Origin: Aquabacter sp040049275
Lineage (GTDB): Bacteria > Pseudomonadota > Alphaproteobacteria > Rhizobiales > Xanthobacteraceae
Direction: 5' to 3'
Assembly: GCF_040049275.1 (NCBI RefSeq)
Contig: NZ_JBDZDT010000003.1
Coordinates: 558,001 to 622,000, forward strand
Length of the DNA: 64,000 bases
Shown here: positions 16,062 to 22,559 of the stretch, piece by piece
How positions within the stretch are numbered: position 1 is the stretch's first letter
Layout of the letters: every line of letters begins with the position of its first letter
The notes under the pieces: generated by a model
What the model saw: the letters and a program-made list of their open reading frames with translations, nothing else
Told to the model about the DNA's origin: nothing
Database searches by the model: none
Program-made: the position numbers and the translations under genes

Positions 16062-16985
16062 CTAAGCGGAAAGCGGTATCCCGATCCGCTTGATCTCCCA
16101 TTCCAGGGAGATGCCGGAGGTCTCACGCACGCGGCGGCGCACTTCTTCCCCCAGCGCCTCGATATCGGCAGCGGTGGCACCGCCGAGATTGATGAGGAAA
16201 TTGGTGTGCATCTCGGAGACCTGGGCGTTGCCGAGGGTGAAGCCCCGGCAGCCGGCCTTATCGACGAGCTGCCATGCCTTCTGGCCGTCCGGATTCTTGA
16301 ATGTGGAGCCGCCGGTGCGGCTCTTGATGGGCTGGGTCGCCTCGCGCGACGAGGTGATGCGCTCCATCTCCGCCGCGATCTCGGCGGCGTCTCCCGGCTC
16401 GGCCTGGAACAAAGCCTGCGTGAAGATGAGGTCTTCCGGCGCATCGCAATGGCGATAGGTGAAGCCCATCTGCGCATTGGTCAGTTCGTGGACGGTGCCA
16501 TCCCGCCCCACGGCGCGGCAGGAGACGAGCGCATCCTTCACCTCGCCGCCATAGGCTCCGCCATTCATGCGCAATGCGCCGCCGATGGCGCCGGGAATGC
16601 CCCGCAGGAAAGCGAGCCCCTTCAGCCCCGCATCCGCCGCCGTCCGCGCCACCTTCACATCAGGCGCGCCCGCACCAGCGCGGATCTGGGTGCCCTCGAC
16701 AGCGATATCGCTGAACCCTTTGCCGAGCCGCACCACGAGGCCGGGAATGCCGCCGTCCCGAATGATGAGGTTGGAGCCGAGGCCGATCACCGTGACGGGC
16801 AGATCCGCCGGCAGCCGTGCCATGGCATAGGACAGGCCCGCCTCGTCCGCCGGCTCGAACAGCACCTGCGCCGGCCCGCCGACGCGAAACCAGGTGAACG
16901 CGGCCAAAGGCGCGTTCGCAACGAGCCGCCCGCGCAGATCGGGCAGCGCGCTGGTAAGGCCGGGGACGAGATCGGGGAAACTCAT
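16062..16985 (-). CDS. murB: UDP-N-acetylenolpyruvoylglucosamine reductase MurB
   Basis: The 307-residue FAD enzyme reduces UDP-GlcNAc-enolpyruvate to UDP-MurNAc. TWFRVGGPAQVLFEPAD and GLGSNLIIRDGG bind FAD; RMNGGAYGGEV and the catalytic serine region GGSTFKNP are typical of the short MurB type. It ends 62 bases before ddlB. Upstream, the expected murC is displaced by three inserted genes (DUF2442, DUF4160 and a CDF transporter). Confidence 0.96.
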   Translation of the reverse strand: MSFPDLVPGLTSALPDLRGRLVANAPLAAFTWFRVGGPAQVLFEPADEAGLSYAMARLPADLPVTVIGLGSNLIIRDGGIPGLVVRLGKGFSDIAVEGTQIRAGAGAPDVKVARTAADAGLKGLAFLRGIPGAIGGALRMNGGAYGGEVKDALVSCRAVGRDGTVHELTNAQMGFTYRHCDAPEDLIFTQALFQAEPGDAAEIAAEMERITSSREATQPIKSRTGGSTFKNPDGQKAWQLVDKAGCRGFTLGNAQVSEMHTNFLINLGGATAADIEALGEEVRRRVRETSGISLEWEIKRIGIPLSA

Positions 16986-17036
16986 GGCGCCGCTTTAGCG
17001 GGTGACCGGGAGAAAGCCAAACGGGAACAGTCTTCG

Positions 17037-17297
17037 TCAGCCCCGGCGGGGTGCCGGTGCCCCGCGCAGAAGGCCATCCGTACTCAGGTCTTCATCGATC
17101 TCAGGCCAATGGATTCCATAGCCGCCGCCAGCTATTTCCCAATGCTTCCGTTGATCAGGTGTTGCACCCGCCAAGCGCGGATACCATCCCAAAGGAACGC
17201 TAATGGTCCGCCCGTCCATGAGACGCACGGACAGCTCATTCTCTCCGATGGAAACGTCCTTGACGCGCGTGTCAGCGGCCGGCGCCGAAAAAGCCAT
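17037..17297 (-). CDS. DUF2442 protein, possible partner of DUF4160
   Basis: The 86-residue protein matches DUF2442: RVKDVSIGENELSVRLMDGRTISVPLGWYPRL followed by WEIAGGGYGIHWPEIDEDLS. ATG 17297 lies inside the end of the DUF4160 gene (26-base overlap), so the two are translated together. DUF4160/DUF2442 pairs recur as two-gene cassettes in bacteria and have been suggested to be toxin-antitoxin-like. No catalytic residues can be named. The pair sits within the division/wall cluster between murB and a metal transporter. Confidence 0.8.
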   Translation of the reverse strand: MAFSAPAADTRVKDVSIGENELSVRLMDGRTISVPLGWYPRLAGATPDQRKHWEIAGGGYGIHWPEIDEDLSTDGLLRGAPAPRRG

Positions 17298-17514
17298 CCC
17301 AGGCCTCCTTGAACTGAACCTGATGCTCGCGGACAAGCTTCAGCAACTCACCGATCTCCCGCGCTGAGAACCCTGCATTCCCAGCAAGCGCCACCGGCTC
17401 CAACCAGAACTTGGCCGAACAACCGGCCTTGTCCACGTGGACGTGCCACGGTTCGTTGGGCTCATGGCTGTAAAAATAGAACCGATACCCATCCAATCTC
17501 AAGATTGTCGGCAT
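17272..17514 (-). CDS. DUF4160 protein
   Basis: The 80-residue protein matches DUF4160: MPTILRLDGYRFYFYSHE, the invariant NEPWHVHVDKAG with its HVHV core, and an AKFWLEP strand, then a helical C-terminus (FSAREIGELLKLVREH). It is the first gene of the two-gene cassette, overlapping DUF2442 by 26 bases. The conserved His residues could be functional, but the biochemical role is unknown. It lies 21 bases after the CDF transporter stop, on the same strand. Confidence 0.82.
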   Translation of the reverse strand: MPTILRLDGYRFYFYSHEPNEPWHVHVDKAGCSAKFWLEPVALAGNAGFSAREIGELLKLVREHQVQFKEAWDGFFGAGR

Positions 17515-17535
17515 CCCGCCCTCCCGGGCACCTTA

Positions 17536-18423
17536 TTAAAGCACCACCACTCCGCGGTGCTTCGCCTCGCCTTCCGGCTCCACATGGATGGTGATCACCA
17601 TGTCCTCCATGTCCGCCTCGAAGGCCTGCTCGATGCGGTCGCAGATGTCGTGGGCGGCGGCCACCGTCATCTCGCCGGGCACGACGAGGTGGAATTCCAC
17701 GAAGGTCATGCGCCCGGCATGGCGGGTGCGCAAATCGTGGGCCTCGATGGCGCCGGCAGCGTGCGTGGACACCAGTTCCTTGATGCGCGCCACCACATTG
17801 GCGGGCGGCGCCTCGTCCATGAGGCCGCCGACGGATTCGCGCATCAGGCTCCAGCCGGTCCACAGGATGTTGATCGCGACCAGCCCGGCAATGAGCGGAT
17901 CAAGCTGCGGCCAGCCCACCAGGGGCACGAGGACGAAGCCCACAAGGACGCCGATGGACGTCACCACGTCGGTAAGAAGATGCCGCCCATCCGCCACCAG
18001 AGCCGGCGATCGCCACCGGCGGCCGTAGCGCAGCAGCACCGAGCACCACACGGCATTGAGCACGGTGGCGAGGCCGTTCAGCAGGATGCCGTGGAACGGC
18101 TGGTCGGGCATGCGGGGATCGAGGAAGCCGAAATAGGCCTCGCGCAGGATCGACCCGGCGGCGAGAAGGATCAGCACGCCCTCCAGCACGGCGGAGAAGT
18201 ATTCCGCCTTGTGGTGGCCGTAGGGATGGTTGTCGTCGGCCGGCTGCGCGCTGATGCGCAGCGCCACCAGCGCGGCGAGCGAGGCCGCGATGTTGATGAT
18301 GCTTTCCAGCGCATCCGACAGCAGCGCCACGGAGCCCGTGACCCACCAGGCAGCACCCTTCAGGGTGAAGACGATGATGCCGACGACCACGCTGCCGGCG
18401 GCGACCCAGAGCGCGCGGTTCAT
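17536..18423 (-). CDS. Cation diffusion facilitator (Zn/Co/Cd/Fe efflux)
   Basis: The 295-residue CDF transporter moves divalent metal out of the cytosol in exchange for protons. Six membrane helices fill about residues 5-205; the metal sites are visible as SDALES (D37, with S41) in helix 2 and DGRHLLTDV in helix 5. HPYGHHKAEY (66-75) follows helix 2. The C-terminal domain ends in a His-containing strand (DMVITIHVEPEGEAKH). The D/D-containing helices favour a broad substrate range, so the metal is not assigned. It lies between murC and the DUF4160/DUF2442 pair, an unusual place for this gene. Confidence 0.9.
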   Translation of the reverse strand: MNRALWVAAGSVVVGIIVFTLKGAAWWVTGSVALLSDALESIINIAASLAALVALRISAQPADDNHPYGHHKAEYFSAVLEGVLILLAAGSILREAYFGFLDPRMPDQPFHGILLNGLATVLNAVWCSVLLRYGRRWRSPALVADGRHLLTDVVTSIGVLVGFVLVPLVGWPQLDPLIAGLVAINILWTGWSLMRESVGGLMDEAPPANVVARIKELVSTHAAGAIEAHDLRTRHAGRMTFVEFHLVVPGEMTVAAAHDICDRIEQAFEADMEDMVITIHVEPEGEAKHRGVVVL

Positions 18424-18496
18424 GAAGGCCCTCTGGGCATCGTTGCGGATGCGGCTTGCCTATCGTCTCCCGCGCTGCAGCGCAACCTGGGCCAAT

Positions 18497-19912
18497 TTAC
18501 CGCGCCTCGGCCGCGCCGGCTGCCAGTTCGTTGGGCAAAGCATAGGCCCATTGGGTAATGTTGCCGGCGCCGAGGCAGATCACATAGTCGCCGGGCTTTG
18601 CCACGCCCGCGATGACCCCCGCCAGAGCTTCCGGTCCCTCCAGCGCCGTGACGCTGCGATGGCCGCGGGCGCGCAGGCCCTGCACCAGATGGTCGCGGTC
18701 GGCGCCGGGAATGGGCGGCTCGCCCGCCGCATAGACCGGGGCGACGATCACGTGGTCGGCGTCGTTGAAACAGGTGGAGAAATCATCGAACAGGGAGGCA
18801 AGGCGCGAATAGCGGTGCGGCTGCACCACCGCGATCACCTGGCCCTCGCTGGCCGCGCGGGCGGCGCGCAGCACCGCGGCGATCTCCACCGGGTGGTGGC
18901 CGTAATCGTCGAAAATGGAGACGCCGTTCCATTCGCCGGTGCGGGTGAAGCGCCGCTTCACGCCGCCGAATTGGGACAGCGCTTCGACGACGCGTGCATC
19001 GGAGACGCCCAGCTCATGCGCCACGGCGATGGCGGCCGTGGCGTTGAGCGCATTGTGCTTGCCGGGCATGGGCAGGCGCAGGCCGTCGATGCGGTGCACC
19101 GTCTCGCCCGCGCGGTCGCGGAAGATGACGTTGAACTTGGTTATGCCGCCCTTCAGGTCCACGTCCACGAGGCGCACGTCCGCCTGCGGGTTCTCCCCAT
19201 AGGTGATGATGCGCCGGTCCTCGATGCGCCCCACCATGGACTGCACCACGGGATGATCGATGCACATCACGGCAAAGCCGTAGAAGGGCACATTCTCGAC
19301 GAACGCCTTGAACGCGTCCTGCACCCGGTCGAAGGTCTTGAAGTGGTCGAGATGCTCGGGGTCGATATTGGTGACGATGGCCACTTCCGCCGGCAGCTTC
19401 AGGAAGGTGCCGTCGCTCTCGTCCGCCTCCACCACCATCCATTCGCCATCGCCGAGGCGGGCATTCGTGCCGTAGGCATTGATGATGCCGCCATTGATGA
19501 CGGTGGGGTCCATGGCCCCGGCATCCAGCAAGGTGGCCACCAGCGAGGTGGTGGTGGTCTTGCCATGGGTGCCGGCGATGGCGACGCAGCTCTTCAGGCG
19601 CATCAGCTCGGCCAGCATCTCGGCGCGGCGCACCACCGGCAGACGGCGGGCGCGGGCGGCCAGGAGCTCGGGATTGTCACGCTTGATGGCGGAGGAGACC
19701 ACCAGCACGTCTGCATCATCCACGTTCGCGGCGTCATGGCCCACGGTGACCGCGATGCCCTTCTCGCGCAGGCGCTTGACGTTGGCGCTCTCGGCCACGT
19801 CCGAGCCCTGCACCTGGTAGCCGAGATTGTGCAGCACCTCGGCGATGCCGCTCATGCCGATGCCGCCGATGCCGACGAAATGGATGGAACCGAGGGCCAG
19901 GGGGAGCTTCAT
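18497..19912 (-). CDS. murC: UDP-N-acetylmuramate--L-alanine ligase MurC
   Basis: The 471-residue Mur ligase adds L-Ala to UDP-MurNAc. HFVGIGGIGMSGIAE is the N-terminal UDP-binding Rossmann motif, AGTHGKTTTTS the ATP-binding loop, and VVEADESDGTFL the acidic metal-binding site. ATG 19912 is four bases from the murG stop at 19917, so murG-murC are coupled. Confidence 0.97.
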   Translation of the reverse strand: MKLPLALGSIHFVGIGGIGMSGIAEVLHNLGYQVQGSDVAESANVKRLREKGIAVTVGHDAANVDDADVLVVSSAIKRDNPELLAARARRLPVVRRAEMLAELMRLKSCVAIAGTHGKTTTTSLVATLLDAGAMDPTVINGGIINAYGTNARLGDGEWMVVEADESDGTFLKLPAEVAIVTNIDPEHLDHFKTFDRVQDAFKAFVENVPFYGFAVMCIDHPVVQSMVGRIEDRRIITYGENPQADVRLVDVDLKGGITKFNVIFRDRAGETVHRIDGLRLPMPGKHNALNATAAIAVAHELGVSDARVVEALSQFGGVKRRFTRTGEWNGVSIFDDYGHHPVEIAAVLRAARAASEGQVIAVVQPHRYSRLASLFDDFSTCFNDADHVIVAPVYAAGEPPIPGADRDHLVQGLRARGHRSVTALEGPEALAGVIAGVAKPGDYVICLGAGNITQWAYALPNELAAGAAEAR

Positions 19913-19916
19913 TCTC

Positions 19917-21038
19917 TCAAGACTTTCCTTGCAACAGCGCGGCCGGCGCCCCCCGCGCCAGACGCTGAACCACGTCCGCCAGCCGCTCAGCGGCGTCGAG
20001 CGCGCCGGCGCTTCTCGCCGCTTGAGCCATTCCCGTCAAGGATTGGGGGTCGGAGGCGAGGCGCGAGAGTTCGCCCGCCAGTCGCTCTGGGGTGAAGGCG
20101 GCCTGGGGCATGAGGAGCGCGCCGCCCACCTTTTCCAGGGAACGGGCATTAGCGGCCTGGTCCTGGTCCAGCGCGTGGGGCAGCGGCACGAGGATGGAAG
20201 GCCGGCCGATGGCGGCAAGCTCCGCCACCGTGGAAGCGCCCGAGCGCGAGATGACCAGATGGGCGGCCGCCAGGCGGGCAGGCAAGTCCTTGAAGAAGGG
20301 CGCGATCTCGGCGGAGACGCCGGCCGCCGCATAAGCGTCGCGCACGCGGGCAAGGTCCTCCTCGCGCGCCTGCTGGACGATATGGAGGCGCGCGCGCAGC
20401 GCGGGTTCGAGCAAGGCAATGGCGGGCGGGACGATGTCCGACATCACCCGCGCGCCCTGGCTGCCGCCGAAGACGAGGAGGTTGAATGGACCCTCGGTTG
20501 CCGGAAAGGGCGTGGCGGCGGCGGAGATCACGGTGGGGCGCAGGGGATTGCCGGTCCACACCGCTTTTTCGGCCAAAGCCGGCTCGCCCGCGCAGATGTC
20601 GGGAAAGCCTGTGGCGATGGCGGTGACGCGGCCCGCCAGCATGCGGTTCGCCCGGCCCATGACGCCGTTCGCCTCGTGAATCAGCGTCGGCATGCCCAAG
20701 ATGGACGCGGCCAGAACCGGCGGCACCGTGGGATAGCCGCCGAACCCCACCACGATGGCGGGCTTCAGCCGCCGCATCAGAACGAGGCCCGAGACGAGCC
20801 CGGCGGCGAGGGTGAAGGCGGTCTTCGCCAGCGCCACGGGCGAGCGGCCCCGCACCGTCTCGGCGGGGAGCACATGCAGATCGCCGGCCGGAAAGGCGCC
20901 TGCATAGTGCGCCGCGCGGCTGTCGGTGACGAGGTCCACGCGAAAGCCGCGCGTTGCGAGCACGCTCGCCAGCGCCTCGGCGGGGAAAAGATGCCCGCCG
21001 GTGCCGCCCGCCGCCAGAAGCGCCAATGGTGCGCTCAT
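19917..21038 (-). CDS. murG: UDP-GlcNAc:lipid I N-acetylglucosaminyltransferase MurG
   Basis: The 373-residue GT28 glycosyltransferase makes lipid II. LLAAGGTGGHLFPAEALA is the first G-loop, FGGYPTVPPVLAA the second, HEANGVMGRANR the membrane-side loop, and SRSGASTVAELAAIGRPSILVPLPHALDQDQAANA the UDP-GlcNAc site. ATG 21038 overlaps the ftsW stop as ATGA, which fixes the start despite a much longer open frame. Confidence 0.96.
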   Translation of the reverse strand: MSAPLALLAAGGTGGHLFPAEALASVLATRGFRVDLVTDSRAAHYAGAFPAGDLHVLPAETVRGRSPVALAKTAFTLAAGLVSGLVLMRRLKPAIVVGFGGYPTVPPVLAASILGMPTLIHEANGVMGRANRMLAGRVTAIATGFPDICAGEPALAEKAVWTGNPLRPTVISAAATPFPATEGPFNLLVFGGSQGARVMSDIVPPAIALLEPALRARLHIVQQAREEDLARVRDAYAAAGVSAEIAPFFKDLPARLAAAHLVISRSGASTVAELAAIGRPSILVPLPHALDQDQAANARSLEKVGGALLMPQAAFTPERLAGELSRLASDPQSLTGMAQAARSAGALDAAERLADVVQRLARGAPAALLQGKS

Positions 21039-22216
21039 GCGGCGCCCGCTGCGGCGCCGGTGCGGGCGCGCGGGTCGGCCGGCGGCTCGCTCAGCGCCGC
21101 CAAGGCGGCCGCGCCGGGACGCCGGCGGGAGAGCGCCAGCAGCATGCCCATGCCGAAGGCCAGCGAGATGAGCGAGGAGCCGCCATAGGAGATGAAGGGC
21201 AGCGTCATGCCCTTGGCGGGCATCAGGTGCACATTCACCATCATGTTGATGGACGCCTGGAGGCCGAACAGCAGCGCGAGACCCGTGGCGGCGAAGCGGG
21301 CGAAGGGGTCCTGCTCGTCCAAGGCGCGGGTGAGGCTGCGGATGATGATGAAGGCGAACAGCGAGAGGAGGATCAGGCACAGGATGATGCCGAATTCCTC
21401 CGCCGCGACCGCGAAGATGAAGTCGGTGTGCCCGTCGGGCAGGATGCGCTTCACCGTGCCCTCGCCCGGCCCCTGGCCGAACCAGCCGCCATGGCGGAAG
21501 CTCTCCAGCGCCGTGTCGATCTGGTAGGTGTCGCCGGAAGCGGGATCGAGGAAGCGGTCGATGCGCTTCTTCACGTGGGGCACCACATTATAGGCGAGAA
21601 CCGCGCCGCCACCGGCAACGCCGATGAGCCCCACCATCCAGATCCAGCGCAGGCCGGCGAGGAAGAACAGAGTTCCCCAGACGAGGCCGAGCAGCATGGT
21701 CTGGCCGAAGTCGGGCTGGAGCACCAGAGGCAGCATGACCGAGCCGAGGAGGCCGATAGCGAAGAGCTGAGCCGGCATTTCCGGCCGCTTGCCGCTTTCC
21801 GCGAACAGCCATGCGGCCAGCACCACGAAGGCGGGTTTCAGGAATTCGGAGGGCTGCACGGTGATGCCGGCGATCATCAGCCAGCGCCGCGCGCCCTTCA
21901 CCTCCGGGCCGAAGAGAAGGGTGGCGAACAAGAGCGCCAGGAAGATGAGGAACACCACCACGCAGACGCGCCGGATGGTGCGCGGCGAGAGGAAGGAGGT
22001 GAAGATCATCACCGCCGCCGCCGGGATGAGGAACAGCACCTGCCGCTGCACGAAATGGAACGGGTCCGGAATGCCGAGGCGGGCCGCCACCGGCGGGCTT
22101 GCGGCAAGGCACAGCACGATGCCCATCATCATGAGCACGAACAGGGAGCCCAGCAGCAGGCGGTCCACCGTCCACCACCATTCGCTGAGCACGGTGCGGT
22201 CGGCGCGTGACATCAT
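21035..22216 (-). CDS. ftsW: SEDS peptidoglycan polymerase FtsW
   Basis: The 393-residue, roughly ten-helix membrane protein polymerises lipid II at the septum. It has the SEDS landmarks KGARRWLMIAGITVQPSEFLKPAF, LQPDFGQT, the extracellular loop GPGEGTVKRILPDGHTDFIFAVAAEEFG and the C-terminal ISYGGSSLISLAFGMGMLLALSR. It is the first gene of this dcw block: nothing of mraY/murD/murF/murE lies upstream, where instead a repeat and a divergent helicase gene occur. It is coupled to murG by ATGA overlap. Confidence 0.95.
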   Translation of the reverse strand: MMSRADRTVLSEWWWTVDRLLLGSLFVLMMMGIVLCLAASPPVAARLGIPDPFHFVQRQVLFLIPAAAVMIFTSFLSPRTIRRVCVVVFLIFLALLFATLLFGPEVKGARRWLMIAGITVQPSEFLKPAFVVLAAWLFAESGKRPEMPAQLFAIGLLGSVMLPLVLQPDFGQTMLLGLVWGTLFFLAGLRWIWMVGLIGVAGGGAVLAYNVVPHVKKRIDRFLDPASGDTYQIDTALESFRHGGWFGQGPGEGTVKRILPDGHTDFIFAVAAEEFGIILCLILLSLFAFIIIRSLTRALDEQDPFARFAATGLALLFGLQASINMMVNVHLMPAKGMTLPFISYGGSSLISLAFGMGMLLALSRRRPGAAALAALSEPPADPRARTGAAAGAA

Positions 22217-22559
22217 TTGGGCGGAACTCCGGGGGCAGGAACGTGAGGCGGTAGGATGAAGGAGCTTGGTTGACGGGGGATTAAGGGGGTGCCCCTAAAG
22301 CGGAGCGCCGTGTCCTGGCCGACTGCAACGGAGCGCCGCGCAGTGGAAGAAGAGCCGGGACCCAGCGCAAGGGACTGCCGAAGGCACTTCGATGAGCCTT
22401 CGCTGCCGCGCAGCGGAGGCGTGTAGCGCTGGTCGCGGGGTGACGGCTTCGCCGGAGCTTTGCGCTGGGTCCCGGATCTGCGTTCCGGCTTCGCCGTCAC
22501 TTGTCCAGGACAAGTGCGTCCCGCTCGCGGAATCCCTCTGCGCACACTACGTATTGCCG
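22217..22559. other. 343-base divergent gap containing a family A repeat
   Basis: This gap separates ftsW and the helicase gene. It is largely occupied by the repeat at 22309-22514. Nothing gene-like is visible. Promoters for both divergent genes must lie in the short flanks or inside the repeat; I cannot point to a consensus pair. Confidence 0.5.
22309..22514. repeat. Family A palindromic repeat, copy 2
   Basis: It shares with 6858-7056 the blocks CCGGGACCCAGCGCAA, GGCTTCGCCGGA, GCGCTGGGTCCCGGATCTGC and the terminal CTTGTCCAGGACAAG. The left end is decayed (only TGTCCTGG remains). It abuts the start of the helicase gene, whose reading frame is open through the repeat. Confidence 0.75.
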
